Assembly (NCBI GenBank): GCA_948146395.1
Contig: OX411544.1
Span: forward strand, 39,340,630 to 39,404,629
DNA: 64,000 nt
Source: Fragum whitleyi
Taxonomy: Eukaryota > Mollusca > Bivalvia > Cardiida > Cardiidae
Direction of reading: 5' to 3'
Part shown: in pieces, positions 11,566-23,149 of the stretch
Layout of the letters: the number at the start of each line of letters is the position of its first letter
Numbering within the stretch: position 1 is the stretch's first letter
The notes under the pieces: model-generated
The model's input: only the letters and a program-made list of their open reading frames with translations
The model's database searches: none
Told to the model about the DNA's origin: nothing
Translations under genes and position numbers: made by a program

Positions 11566-12582
11566 CGCAGTGACATTTTGACCTTGAACTTGACCTTTAT
11601 GGACTTAAAAAAATTTCAACTTTAAACTTAAACCAAAAAAGTTTAACCTTGCTTATATTGTCTGAATGTTTTACCTGGTACATCGTTCCTTCATACACAC
11701 ACTCACTAGGTGATATACTTTCACCAGAGCCCAAGCTCCTTGACATTTTGACCTCGATCTTGACCTTTTATGGACTTAAAAAAAAAACTTTAACCAAAAG
11801 ACCTTGCTTATATTTTCTGAATGCTTTACCTGGTACATCGTTCCTTCATACACACACTCACTAGGTGACAGGCTTTCACCAGAGACCAATCTCCTTGACA
11901 TTTTGACCTCAATCTTGACCTTTTATGGACTTTAAAAACTTAAACCAAAAACTTTAACTAAAAAACTTTAACCTTGCTTATATTTTCTGAATGCTTTACC
12001 TAGTACATCATTCCTTCATACATACACTCACTAGGTGATAGGCTTTCAAGAGACCAAGCTCCTTGACATTTTGACCTCGATCTTGACCTATCATGGACTT
12101 AAAAAAAACTTTAACTAAAAACTTATACCAAAAAACTTTAACCTTGCTAATATTTTCTGAATGCTTTACCTAGTACATGTTTCCTTCATACACACGCACA
12201 CTAGGTGACAGGCTTTCACCAGAGACCAAGCTCCTTGACTTTTGGACCTCAATCTTGAGCTTTTATGGTCTTAGAAAAACTTTACCCAAACCCTTAAACC
12301 AAATACTTTCCACCAAAAAACTTAAAACTTCAACCTTGCTTTTATTTTCTGAATATTTTACCCAGGGACATCATTCTTTTGCATACACACTCACCAGGTG
12401 ATTGGCTTTCACCTTTTCACCAGTAACCAAGGTCCTTGACATATTGTCATTGACCATTTTTGTACAAACTTTAACCTTGCTTTTACCCTCTGAGTGCTTG
12501 AACTCTGATTGTTGGTCAAATGCTATTTGTCACAAGCAGCAGTTTAGGTGAGCTAGGTTGTCCGCTGACGACTCTTGTTCTG
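11566..12582 (+). repeat. ~150-190-bp tandem array with a hairpin-like 3' end
   Basis: Five to six units carry TTGACATTTTGACCTCGATC, TTTTCTGAATGCTTTACC and CTTCATACACACACTCACTA. The right edge TAGGTTGTCCGCTGACGA followed by CTCTTGT resembles the 3' ends of elements P and M. The array is therefore probably the core of another hairpin-ended element whose 5' end is not recognisable. Confidence 0.7.
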
Positions 12583-12710
12583 ATTAAGTGATGCTTTTTG
12601 ATCATTTTGCCAATAAGAATAAGAATCTTGGATTATTTTATTATTTTTGAAGGTGGTTAGAAAATGAATGTCCTGTTTATGAATATTCTGCTTATCAAAA
12701 CATTAAGTAA

Positions 12711-12790
12711 TTATGCCCCCCTTCGATGAAGAGGGGGTATATTGCATTGCACTAATGGCATAGGGTTGGTCTGGACTGTTTTTTGTCTGA
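12711..12790 (+). mobile_element. Element N, 5' end only
   Basis: The 5' hairpin TGCCCCC-TTCGATGAA-GAGGGGGTA followed by TATTGCATTGCAC matches 15399-15500. The sequence after about 12790 is unrelated, so this is a 5' stub. Confidence 0.6.
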
Positions 12791-12829
12791 AGTGATGTTA
12801 ACCGATGAAAGGATTCATGTGGAAATTAT

Positions 12830-14560
12830 AGCAAAGGAACCTGAAAAACTGAGTTTTTTTCTTGTAGGCTAAAGTATCTTTATTTTAGCCAATATCTTTT
12901 TTCTTCCTAGCAAGCATTGTTGACCTGTCAAACACATCATTCAGTTTTATTGTGGAGTTGTCCATTATAATGCAAATTTTTTTGGTAACATTGTAAGAGT
13001 TCAGCTGTTTATATCAATTATTTCAAAACATTAGGGGATGAAAGTTATAAAAATACTTTCATTTTATTTTGGATGACTTGGATTAAGGTGATCATTAAAC
13101 TAGAGAATGAATGAAGGAACCAGTGAAAATGTGTTTTTTTCTCTGATTTTGTATCATTATTTTGGTCAACATCTTCAATTTATTCTTAGCATTGTCATAC
13201 ATTGTCTAGCTATCAAGCTTTTTATACTCATCTATTGTGGAGACATTCATTATCATTCCAAATTTTTAGGTAACATGCCAAGAGTTAAGATGTTTTATTT
13301 CCAAGATATCATTATTTTGGCAGACATATTTGTTTCTTCCTAGCATGCATTGTCTAGCTATCAAAGAACTAATTTTTATTCATTGTGGAGAGATCCCTTA
13401 TAAATCCAAATTATTAGGTTTTATGGTAAAAGGTCAGATGCTTATATTGAATGTTAATTAGATTGAAGGGCAATTTATAATATTCAGGTTTATGGTTATC
13501 ACATCCGTTTGAATACAAATTATTAGGTTAAATGATAAGAATATTTTTATTGAACGTCTCAAAAAGGTTTAGGATTTCACGGGGTGAAAGGGATAAAACA
13601 ACTCATCTTATTTTTTATGACACTGTTTTCTTCAGCAAATTGCAGGTTTGATGAGGAAATTAAAAGCAATTAAGGAACTTGCAAAAAAATGTGTTTTTTT
13701 TCCTTTTTTGGCTTTAGTAACATTATTTTGGCCAGCATCTTCAATTCTTCCTAGTGTGCATTGTCTAGCTATCAAGTTCATTAAATTCTAATTTCATTGC
13801 GGCTACATAGATCCAGATTGTTAGGAAATATTGTAAGAGTTTAGAAATTTCTATTTAACATCTCAAAGGTTTAGGAGGGTAGGGAATATAAAATTGATTA
13901 AACAACACACACTATATTTATTTTAATTGATTTGGTTCAAGTCAGTAAATTATAGGATTCATGTGGAAATTTAAAGGAAGGAGCCTGCAAAACCGATATT
14001 TTCTAACTCTTTGGCTTTAGTTTCATTATTTTGGCCAATTAACATCTTCAATTCTTCCTAGCGGACATTGTCTAGCTATCAAGCATTTCACATTTATTGT
14101 GGAGACACCAATTATATAATTCAAATATATTAGATAATATTGCAAGATTTAGGTTTTTGCATCCAATATTTCAAAAACAATTAATTGTGGGAGGGGATTG
14201 AACTGATTAAACGACTGCGACGATTATCATTTATTTGGATCTCGCTCCAAAATTTAAGGAAATCATGTGAAAATTGTCACAGGAAAATCTGCATGATTTT
14301 TTCCTCTTTGGCTTGTATACGGTAATATTTTGGCCAACTTGTTCAATTTCTTCCTAGCATGCATTGTCTTAAGCTAAACATAATATTCTCATTTACTCTG
14401 AGTGGTGACCATATTGTTTATTGTAAAATTTATGTTCTTTATATCAAGTATCTCTGGTAAGATTAAGGAATGTAGGGGATAAAATAGATAAAACAACTTT
14501 CATTTTGTTTTGGATGACTTTGTTTAATCAAAAAAATGTTTTATCTTTATTTGGCCAACA
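12830..14560. repeat. ~280-305-bp tandem array, about six units
   Basis: Units recur with AAGGAACCTGAAAA / GTGTTTTTTTC, ATTATTTTGGCCAACATCTT, TTCTTCCTAGC, GCATTGTCTAGCTATCAAG and CATTGTGGAGA. Unit starts lie near 12830, 13115, 13400, 13672, 13975 and 14280. The units are strongly diverged and no coding frame is kept. Confidence 0.8.
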
Positions 14561-14729
14561 TTTTAATTCAATTATTTCTTGATACATTGTCTAGTTGTTA
14601 TGCACATTAATTATTCACATTTTCTCAAACACAGTTGCCTATTTTGAGGCGTCAGTACAAAACTATTGAAAGTTCCTAAACACTCACTTCTTCATTTGTT
14701 TTGGTCTTGGTGCCATAAAAGTAATATTT

Positions 14730-14805
14730 TGATGGCCTAGCGTGAAACAGTTGTATCTGCCTATATGCTTATAGGCAGCAACAACTGTTTCTTGCTGAGC
14801 CATCA
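14730..14805. repeat. Foldback family Z, full copy
   Basis: Palindrome of about 76 bp running from TGATGGCCTAGCG to its complement GCTGAGCCATCA. The inner arms are CTGCCTATA / TATAGGCAG and AACAGTTGTA / CAACTGTTT. Confidence 0.9.
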
Positions 14806-15398
14806 GTTTGTTTTTTTAATTAAGCAATATTATTAATATTGGATTTTCAGTTATTGGTAGAAAAAAAACTCTAGCTAAAGAAACATACTCAAATCATTTA
14901 TTCATTTCCAATTTGAACCTATCTAAATACCACTATAGGAAGGACTTGCTAGGAACGAATTCAAAACATCAAAATTTTGTAGCCCACAGGGGACATGAAC
15001 AGGGTTGAAAATTAAAATGAACTGAATTAATTATAAGGGATTTTTTTTCACAAATCAAAACTGTTGTGAGTACATATTTATGTACATGCATATATAAACA
15101 TGCTATGACAACAGTTTTGCTTTGACCTTTATCAATTTTTTTCTTGGTTATTTGTTGTTGTTGTCTTTTGACATTTTTATGGTTGAGCTTAGTAAGTAGC
15201 TTTCTGGTAAATGATGTGGTTCACTGTACAGTGGCTTGGTAGGACACTGTACAGTGACTTGGAGGAAATCAATTTGGTGGATGCTGCTTTGATGGATGCT
15301 GGATGTTGCCTGGACTTGATTGATGATGGATGCGCCTTGGAATAGATCGTTGATGGGTTACTCCTTGACATGGTGGGTAGAATATTAAAATCAATTAC
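14806..15398. other. No gene; hairpin at 15051-15124
   Basis: The hairpin has arms TCAAAACTGTTGT / ACAACAGTTTTG. A GGATGCTGG-rich run lies near 15280-15310. The minus-strand 101-codon frame at 15189-15494 crosses element N and is not a gene. Confidence 0.55.
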
Positions 15399-15500
15399 TA
15401 TGCTCCCTTCGAAGAAGAGGGGGTATATTGCTTTACACCTGTAGGTTGGTCTGTCAGTCAGTCTGTCTGTAGACAGTAGATGTTTTACAAACATCTCTTG
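15399..15500 (+). mobile_element. Element N, minimal copy with both ends
   Basis: About 100 bp. The 5' hairpin TGCTCCC/GAGGGGGTA is followed by TATTGCTTTACAC, then TCTGTCAGTCAGTCTGTCTG. The 3' hairpin is AGATGTTT-TAC-AAACATCT, followed by CTTGC. All internal tandem repeats are missing, so it shows the two ends with almost nothing between. Confidence 0.75.
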
Positions 15501-15726
15501 CTTATATTTAATTTTCAGTTGTAATCTAAATTAAGCATATTGAGAGAGATCAGTGCATTACTATTTTAATTGCCTATAATCAATAGCCAATTACAATGCT
15601 TTTGCACTGAACCCTCAATTGAACCTATTTCAATACTGCTTATTTGTTAAGTATGTTTCAGCTAATGATAATAATGGACAATTTTTCAACCTTAAAATTG
15701 CAAGTAATACAACTTATTTTTTAAAG

Positions 15727-15788
15727 TTCAAAACTGTTGTAAGAGCGTATAAAAAAATATATATGCTCTTACAACAGTTTTGTTTTGA
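15727..15788. repeat. Foldback hairpin
   Basis: Arms GTTCAAAACTGTTGTAAGAG / CTCTTACAACAGTTTTG around an AT-rich loop; related to the hairpin at 15051-15124. Confidence 0.8.
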
Positions 15789-15849
15789 CCTACATCAAAA
15801 CTTTTCTTTATTTTTCTTTGTATGGGAATTTTTATGGTTAAAGATAGGC

Positions 15850-16080
15850 TGTAAAGCTCAGTAGGTAGCTTTCTGGTACAGGATGGGTTGTAACACTGGT
15901 TTGGTTTAGACCTATTAATATCACAATGATATCCCTGTCGATTCTGCTTCCTGGGAATTTCACCGGTACTCCCATCGAAATTGTGGGCCAAGGAAAGAAC
16001 AAAGATCAGTGCCCCTTCTGGAAATCAAACTCTGGAACTCTTGATCAAGAAGCTTGAGCTGTAACCTCTTGACCATGGAT
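15850..16080. mobile_element. Possible second SINE family, copy 1
   Basis: Shares with 52785-52945 the order TTCACC, GGCCAAGGAAAGAAC(C)AA and TCTGGAAATCAAACT (the other copy reads TCGGGAATCGAACTG). The latter looks like a reverse-complemented tRNA B box. Class is inferred; the 3' tail is not defined. Confidence 0.4.
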
Positions 16081-16407
16081 ACCAAGATACACTACACTCT
16101 GGCTGGGTTGGTAAACAATTTCTGGTGGCTGATGCTTGGATCATGGTTGATGGACGAAGAAAAACTTGGCTATATGGGTGACGACCCCTGCACTTGGTAA
16201 CTACAACTTCATCAACTTGATAATTGGTGGACAGCAACTTGAAATGATGGTCACCTTGGTTTCCATGGCTAGAAGACAAGGCCTCAACGCTGATTGCTGG
16301 CAGAAGACTACTGGAACGGAAAACCGGCAGACAACACCCAGACCCTGACTTGGTGGTTTATAGGCATGTCAACTGGAATTGATGGTTAGTAAACGTGTAA
16401 ACCTATT
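16081..16407. other. No recognised feature
   Basis: Overlapping short frames on both strands (for example 16166-16348 and 16025-16279) lack domain or splice support. Confidence 0.5.
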
Positions 16408-16571
16408 TAAGGTGGTGGACCTGTAAAAGTTCTGCAACACTTTGGACGTCATGAACTTTAACAATGTTAACCGAAGTTTCCTGATGATTTTCATTAGGAA
16501 ACCTCTTGTCAATGATGTGAAAGATCATAAGCTCCGAAACGTTGCGGAACTATTACGGGCCCTCTACCTTA
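16408..16571. mobile_element. MITE family C, copy 1
   Basis: Ends TAAGGTGGTGGAC and TCTACCTTA. The centre is a palindrome around GTTTCCTGATGATTTTCATT. A full copy is at 48740-48904 and a half copy at 47447-47517. Confidence 0.85.
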
Positions 16572-16880
16572 AGAGATGAAATGAATACTTTTTGCATTTA
16601 TTGAGGTATGAAGCTAAAAATCAAATGACATGAGTGAAAGAATTTGCAAAGCAGATTCATACATTAGTGAGTAGCATTTTAGTTTCATACCTCCTTGAAA
16701 TAACAAACACTCTCTTCATATCTTATGATTTAAATTCATGAAAGGAAAACATAAAGATTTATCACTAAAGAAACAGATTTCATATAGGACTACATTATGT
16801 GGAAGTTTACAAAATTGCGGTGTGCTCAAAATTGTTTTCATTGAGCCAATCAAAATGCACAAATTTAGATGGACTTTACT
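16572..16880. repeat. Dispersed duplication W, copy 1, with palindromic MITE
   Basis: Begins with AGAGATGAAATGAATACTTT and a palindromic pair GAGGTATGAA / TTCATACCTCC. It continues through TTTATCACTAAAGAAACAGA and GCCAATCAAAATGCA. Parallel to 21388-22030, where about 300 bp is inserted between the two parts. Confidence 0.7.
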
Positions 16881-17603
16881 ATGATTATATTATTGACCTA
16901 TGCTTAATAACTTGTTCAATTCCGATGCTTTGCAGAAGCCATTTTAATGCACTGCTGAAGGTGTTTGTGTATTGGTATCATATTAATTTTTCCGTCTGTC
17001 CATCCATCCACCAGTCTGTCTTCATTTATGGACCCATTTTGATCATCTGAAACTATTCAAAAAATGTTCCTAGTCACCAGACTTAGCGCATATTCTAATG
17101 TGGTTCCAGTCCAATGATTTATCCGGAAGATACAGATGCTGGACTTAGAAAATTACTAGGAATTTTCAGTTTTCTGGACTGTTTTCTATGCCTTTAGCTA
17201 TTTCTTTTGTGTGCGAGTCTGCATCAATGAATAATATACAGTAATTTGCTGATTTGGGATGTGAGTGATAGCAATGACTATTTACATGTTTGTAAGAATT
17301 ACCTACCATTCCTCACTTTAGTTTCAATAAGCATCAACTGATTTACCAAACAGGTGATTAATATTCTAATTCTTACAACTCTACAGCTACCTATTGTAGA
17401 AAACAATTTTGTGGCGGCATATATTGTGACAAAGGCACTCTTGTTAGTTTTTGTTGACAATTTATAATTTGCTAGTAACACCAATACATTAGCAATTTTG
17501 ATAAATAAAATTCATTAATTTAGCCCCAATGACATTTTAGCCAGATTTTGCAAGATTCACCTCGCCTTATTAAATATTATCTCCATTTGAAATCAGACAT
17601 TTT
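16881..17603. other. No recognised feature
   Basis: AT-rich sequence with a short CCGTCTGTCCATCCATCC patch near 16990, a possible remnant of a hairpin-ended element. No exon supported. Confidence 0.5.
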
Positions 17604-17866
17604 TATGCCCCTGCATCGAAACATCAGGGGCATGTTGTTTTACTGTTGTCTGTGTGTCCTTCAGGTTGTGGGTCTGTCTATCTTCAAAAAATAACCGAAA
17701 AACATATTGTCAATTCTTTCAGATACAATGCTCATATTTGGTATGATTATAAATTTCAAAGATGTGCAACTACAGAGACCAAGGTCAAATGACAAGTTCA
17801 TCTGTCAAGGCCACAGTTTTAAGATGATGCCATTGTGGGTATTCATGTTTAACAAACACATCTTCT
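17604..17866 (+). mobile_element. Hairpin-ended element M, copy 1
   Basis: The 5' hairpin TGCCCCTGCATCGAAACATC/AGGGGCA is followed by TGTTGTTTTACTG. One body unit contains TTCTTTCAGATACAATGCTC. The 3' hairpin is CATGTTT-AAC-AAACACA, followed by TCTTCT. Other copies: 29460, 43298 and 62669. Confidence 0.75.
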
Positions 17867-17984
17867 TTTGAAAATTAATTATTCCTTGAGAAAAGGTTCT
17901 TGATTCATTTGAAAGCCCTGTTTGTGGAATTAAACTGTTGTCATGCTATTCAGGACATATTCATGTTGTACAAAGATTTGGTAG

Positions 17985-18045
17985 ACTGTATAGACTAAGA
18001 TCAGCCTGTTCAGATATGCAGTCTGATCAAGGCCATACTGCCTAC
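17985..18045. repeat. MITE G core fragment
   Basis: Hairpin TATAGACTAAGATCAGCC ... AGTCTGATCAAGGCC, the core of family G, also seen near 24277, 26180, 29040, 33620, 42610 and 51985. Confidence 0.65.
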
Positions 18046-18149
18046 TTCTACTAAATAATTGGGGAAAAACATAAGCAAGAAAAGTCTGAAAATGGCAATT
18101 TGTTTGGATAAAAATTCAGTAGGATAAGGTTTAAATGTCATTCAGATAT

Positions 18150-18400
18150 TGCTTTTACAGAAAAATTCCAAGGCCTAGGTGATCTATGATGAATACAACT
18201 CTGTGAAGTCCCAGATTCCTGTAAACATTGACAGAAAACCTATTGAGACCAATCTTGAGTCACCTATACAACAAACTATGGAAATGCCACAACAACAGGT
18301 TGGTAACAACTTACTGGGAACACACTCCGATCAATCTTTTGGCCAAACTCAAGGGGGGACTTGTAGCTATCATGTATGTTGAACAGATCATTATGGCTTT
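18150..18400 (+). pseudogene. Exon-like segment, copy 1 of a local duplication
   Basis: After the acceptor-like TTGCTTTTACAG, an ORF-like text reads VIYDEYNSVKSQIPVNIDRK, preceded by one in-frame stop (TAG). It continues to CAACAACAGGTTGGT, which could be a splice donor. A second copy near 19380-19545 keeps the same acceptor-like site and a recognisable but stop-broken reading (INNEYISVKS). The conservation suggests a former coding exon. I do not recognise the protein. Confidence 0.35.
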
Positions 18401-18424
18401 TTAAGATTTAGAGCTGAAATACAT

Positions 18425-18615
18425 GTAGTACAGTTGGTAGAGCGTCAGACTATCATTTAAAAGGTTCTAGGTGGAATAGCAGCTGGAGGCTAGGAATGGA
18501 TGTAATGGTAGTACTGCGTCGAGAAATACCAGGAATTCTTTGTTAGGAGCTCCAGTAGCTGGATATAATTGAAAGATTGTTGAAAGTGACTAATCCCATT
18601 CTATCAACAAATTGA
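18425..18615 (+). mobile_element. tRNA-headed SINE, copy 2
   Basis: A-box-like CAGTTGGTAGAGCGTCAGAC, B-box-like AAGGTTCTAGGTGG, then the body GCAGCTGGAGGCTAGGAATG and a 3' part ending TTGAAAGTGAC. The stretch between head and body is deleted relative to 48966-49236. Confidence 0.75.
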
Positions 18616-18677
18616 ACAGGGAATACACTAAGACCAATCCTTTGGTCAAACTCCAGGGAGGACTTGTAGCTATCATG

Positions 18678-19033
18678 TACAGTCGATCTTGCTTGAGCAA
18701 TCACTTCTATTAAGTGACCATTTTTATTAAGTGACTGTTTTCAAAATCCCCTTTTTTAAATCAAAATATTTGAAAAAAGTAGATAGCATGGTATAAAAAT
18801 TATTGTAAATGAACCCATGGTATAAAAATTATTGTAAATGAATCCTATGTCGTAAACTCACTAGAATTATCTCAATGAGACAATTCTGGTGAGGTTTAAG
18901 TACATAGGATTATTGAGAATTTTGCAATCAATTCAATTTGTAAACAGAATGTGTATTAAGCAATCATTTTTTTTTTGAATGACCGCTTTTCAGTGGTCCT
19001 GTGCGTGGTCTCTTATTTACGAGTTTTACTGTA
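18678..19033. mobile_element. MITE family V, copy 1
   Basis: Ends TACAGTCGATCTTGC and GAGTTTTACTGTA. The interior repeats ACTTCTATTAAGTGACCATT and ends in CAGTGGTCC ... GTGGTCTCTT. The middle has a palindrome with GAATTATCTCAATGAGACAA. A parallel copy is at 40107-40458. Confidence 0.8.
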
Positions 19034-19099
19034 TGTTTAGCAGATCCTCCAGGCTTGTAAAGATTTAGTGCACTGTAAAGATGAAATTACTTTTATCTG

Positions 19100-19545
19100 C
19101 CTGCTTCGATAAGATTGGGGGCATATTGTTTTACTTTATTGTCTGTTTGCTTGCAATTAAAAAGAACATAGCTAATCAATTGAAGCTCATTCAAGATACA
19201 ATGCTCATATTTTGATAATAGATCTCATTTAAGGTTATGCAAGTATTGATTCTGCTTCCTGGTGAAAAGTATATCCTGTGAAATACTTTTCTTTTGTAAT
19301 TAAGTTATTCTTTGGAATGGTCTGTATTCATATGAAAGCGCTGGTGGTAAGTCATATCTAGTGACAAGTTGTTGTTTTTACAGAGAATGTCCAAGGCCCG
19401 GGTGATCAATAATGAATACATCTCCGTGAAGTCCTAGATTTCTGTACACATTGATAGAAAACATGCAGATTCCAGACTGGAGTAACCTTGACACAACCAA
19501 CTACAGAAATACCCCAACAACAGGTTGGTTAGATCAACACATCTA
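19100..19545 (+). repeat. Local duplication, copy 2 (element M remnant plus exon-like segment)
   Basis: Follows 17604-18310 in order: a degenerate element M start (GATTGGGGGCATATTGTTTT), then CATATGAAAGCGCTGG, then TTTTTACAG and the exon-like text near 19390-19540 with several stops. Offset is about 1.2-1.5 kb. Confidence 0.55.
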
Positions 19546-19616
19546 GTAAAGTAAAACTTGTAGTCAACGATCACTTAGAAGACCATCAAATAAGCAGTTG
19601 CTAATAATAATGGCCG

Positions 19617-19855
19617 GGAGCCCGTTTTACTAAACTTCTGAGAAAAAATTTATAAGTCAAAGTCACAATTTGTACTTGGTGTTTTCATTCCTTGTTAGAT
19701 TCTGCCTTGTAATATCTCATTGGAAATGTCTTTAGACGACAATTCCAACGAGATGATGCTTGAGAGAATTCCATATTTAGTTACTACTTCAGATGCAACT
19801 TTAATATTTGACTTGTGCCAACAATGATCGTAAGATGTTTAGTGAAACAGGCTCC
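19617..19855. mobile_element. MITE family D, copy 1
   Basis: Ends GAGCCCGTTTTACTAAAC and GTTTAGTGAAACAGGCTC. Inner palindrome GATTCTGCCTTG / AATATCTCATTGGAA with GTCTTTAGACGAC at the apex. Other copies: 22045, 44833 and 61010. Confidence 0.85.
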
Positions 19856-21044
19856 AGTTGCTTAGTACAATAATCATGATAAACAAACATAGGTCATTTT
19901 GCGTTTAAAGATTGTCATATTAGCCTTGCTGCATTCTATGATGTTGGAACCCATAAGAATTGCCTCATTGACCAATTCATTTTTTAGCTCGGCTGTTTAT
20001 GGAGAAAACCCAGGGTAACATGATCATCTTGGCCCTGTTCAGGCATTGGTGTTGGCGTTGGCATGACAAACTTTAGCTTTGGTCATATCAATGTTGTTAT
20101 TGGGGATACATTAATGAAATTTGGCATGTGTTCACCATCACAAGAGCTACCCAGGTTATCAAGGAGGGTAACTGTTGGGGCATTTTTGTAAGAGTTATGC
20201 CTCTTTTCTGACTTAGATTGTTTGTATTATCCAGCATCCGCAGCCAAGCCTTTACAAATGTATTAAAAGCTATTTCCCTATAAATAGAACTTAAAAAGAA
20301 ATATGATTTTGTTCTTTTGCAGCGTCGAAGCAGAGAAAAAAATCACTGAAAAACATTGACAGACACCAACTACATGCAATGATCCAAGCCAAACAACATT
20401 GTGGCCTAATCTATTTACTTGATACAAATTGCTTTTCTGCCAGGATCTTGAATAGCAATGTGTAAAATTCATTTGAGGTAAATATTTTTGTTTTTGTCAA
20501 AGTAGACCTTAAAAGGTAGTGACCCATGACAATTAGTCAAATGACATTTTATCATTCAATTTACTTGGACTAGTATGTTTATCAAGTGCAACAATAGAGA
20601 ATTGTTTTAATCACATTGAACATCCATACACTATATTGTCTTTATCACAAAATTATTTTTGGGTAAATAGATTTTACAAAGTGTACTTATATAATTTCAT
20701 TCCACATTTTAGGCATTCAATAAACTTTATATACTTATACCCCCACTCCAAAGAAGATGTTGCTTACTGAATTCAGATTTGTTGTATATCTTCTTCCTGT
20801 TTTACGACCTAGTTTATTTTTGGACTTAACATGGTACAATGTGAAATTTAGCATCATTCTTTTCTCAGCAGCCATGAACCAGAGCAACTTAAAAATTGTT
20901 TGACCTAATTTCATAAGACAAAAAAATCCCCAAAGGATCCGCCAAATGTGGTGCACCAAAATATTGGGACAGGAATGATTATGCTATTGAGAACTTGATC
21001 GAACATCTGGGTTTTGATAACTTGAATTTACAGAAAAAAGTGAT
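19856..21044. other. No gene recognised
   Basis: Near 19987-20215 lies a repeat-like text (TTAGCTCGGCTGTTTATGGA ... AGAGTTATGCCTC) that resembles a degenerate hairpin-ended element. Minus frames at 20278-20472 and 20735-20959 have no recognisable domain. Confidence 0.45.
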
Positions 21045-21387
21045 TCATAAAGTGTGAGCAGGTCTTAAATTTTATACCTCCATGAAATCAATAAATATTC
21101 TCATCTCTTAAATGAAACAATTATCCTCTATTAATTTCAAGGTATTTCAACAACCCATGTCAAAACCAATCTGGGCTATGGTATAAACTGTTCTCCTAGA
21201 AAAGTGGGACTGTCATAGCTGACAAAGAAAATGTAAGTATTTTAAATTATCATTTAAATTTCGACATGTTTTAAAAAAAAGAAAAGATTTTATGTAAATA
21301 AATATTTTGAAGATGATAGTTTTTCATCAACAATAAGAGCTGTATTTTCAAATGTGGTAGAGCATCTAAATTACAAAAATGTAACCT

Positions 21388-22030
21388 TTAAGAGATGAAG
21401 AGAGTATTTTGTAAATTTCATGGAGGTATGAATCTACAAACATAATCACACTTTGAATATGCACATAGGATTCATACATAAGTTTGTTGAGGTTTCTAGT
21501 TTCATATATATGAGATAAACATGCTCTCTTCATTACTTATTTATATAATACATAGTTTTTGTATGAAATAAAATACCTAATGAGGTTGGGAGAATTGATC
21601 ATTGTCGAAGCTCTGTCGAGACAATTATCAATTCTCACAACCGAGTTAGATAATTTTCATACAATACACTAAGTACATATTATATTTATCTTAAAACCTC
21701 TATTTGTCTTGTTTTTGTCAATGTTTTTAACTGAAATGCTAGTTTCTTAAAATAACCGCATTATATCATTGTTCTAAAAATAACTGTGATATCGTAAAAA
21801 ATATCATATGGGATGTTATCACAGATATTTGTATAGTTATAAGATAAAATTTGATATCAATGATGCAAAAGCATGTAAATCTTTGTCACTAAAGGAACAA
21901 ATTTCTCAAGGGATTATACTTTTTTGTAAGGTTACAAAATAGCTGGATACTGAAAATTATTTTCATTTAGAAAAAAAACAAATCTTTAAGCCAATCAGAA
22001 TGCATGAATTTGGATGGATACAACTACGTT
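21388..22030. repeat. Dispersed duplication W, copy 2
   Basis: Palindromic MITE TTAAGAGATGAAGAGAGTAT ... ACATGCTCTCTTCAT at 21388-21548 and the segment TCACTAAAGGAACAAATTTC at 21885 onward match 16572-16880. The intervening 21549-21880 contains hairpin E. A further half MITE is at 21045-21117 (TACCTCCATGAAATCAATAA). Confidence 0.65.
21583..21660. repeat. Foldback family E, copy 1
   Basis: Arms GAGGTTGGGAGAATTGAT / ATCAATTCTCACAACC with GTCGAAGCTCTGTCGAGAC at the apex. One arm and the flank ACAATACACTAAGTACATAT recur at 52930-53000. Confidence 0.75.
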
Positions 22031-22044
22031 CAAATGTTCAACAT

Positions 22045-22284
22045 GGGGCCCGTTTTACTAAACTTTTTACAAAAATATTGATCGCAAGTCAAAATCATAA
22101 ATCGTACAGAGAGTTTTCATTAAATGTTAGATTCTGCCATTATCTCATTGGAATTGTCTTAAGAAGACGATTCTAATGAGATACTTTTTGTCAGAATCCT
22201 TTTTAGTTAACACAGAAGAAGCAACTTTAATTTTTTTGACTTGCGCAAAAAAATGATCGCAAGGTGTTTAATAAAACGAGCCCC
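22045..22284. mobile_element. MITE family D, copy 2
   Basis: Ends GGGGCCCGTTTTACTAAAC and AATAAAACGAGCCCC. Inner palindrome ATCTCATTGGAATTGTCTTA / AGACGATTCTAATGAGAT. The most complete copy in the window. Confidence 0.9.
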
Positions 22285-22770
22285 AGATCTTTGTGCATGC
22301 CTCCTTCCAAAACAAGAATGTTCCAGTTTCAGGATAACAAAGGTTAACAAACACGTGTTATTTCATTTCAGTTAAATACAGAGATGTAACAGGGGATCAA
22401 TAATATTGCTTGAACTTTTATTTGCTTTTGGAGATGAAAGACTCGCTTATTATTTCCAACAGAACATTCGAGACAGTGAAAAACTACAAAGTGACATGAG
22501 TGAATTTCCATTTATTCATCTCTAACAAAGTATATACCCTGACAACCAATACTTTCAGAAGGTTAGTTTGTAACACAAGATGGTGCAAAGAGACAAGAAA
22601 CTACAGCTGAGATCAGACTATGAATAATCAAAACTTAAATACTCTGAAAAAACATACCCATGAAGTTAAGACTAGCAAGTACCCATAACAAAGTCTTTGA
22701 AAGATAAAATAACAAAGGATTGTCAACAAGATCGTGTTATTCTGAAAAACCACATGGACAATGCCTTTTC
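22285..22770. other. No recognised feature
   Basis: No exon, RNA gene or repeat copy found here. Confidence 0.5.
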
Positions 22771-23033
22771 TTTAATGCTTTTTGGTGGTTTATCAAGAAA
22801 TAACGGTAGATTACCACTTGATAATCTCATCGCAAAGCAGTGAAGTTATCAAAAACTTATACCCTGTTTTTGTGCATTTCATCTTATCTGACGTCATCTA
22901 TGTGGGGCGAAATAAGTGACGTCACAATGAACGTTGCATAGCAATCACGTGCAAAATGACGCGCTTTACGAAAATATGTCCTAGGAATTTCACATTTTGT
23001 CTCTTTTTTGCAATGAAGAAATAGAATAATTGT
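22771..23033 (-). repeat. Dispersed repeat F, copy 1 (inverted)
   Basis: Reverse-complement match to 56101-56374, with AATGCTTTTTGGTGGTTTAT, TGACGTCATCTATGTGGGGC and AGCAATCACGTGCAAAATGA. It contains two TGACGTCA sites. No coding frame kept. Confidence 0.8.
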
Positions 23034-23149
23034 TTGTTTTTTGAGTAAAATTGATTAATATTTCATTTTATGAACAACAAAAACTATATTTTCACTCAAT
23101 GAATATAAATCAATCTTACACTGAAACTAATGATTATCCTCTATATCAT

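Noticed and set aside
16470..16540. CTGATGA ... GGAAAC in MITE C as a second hammerhead
   Set aside because: The sequence between the two core parts cannot form stem II, and the other C copy reads CTAATGA; it is part of a palindrome.
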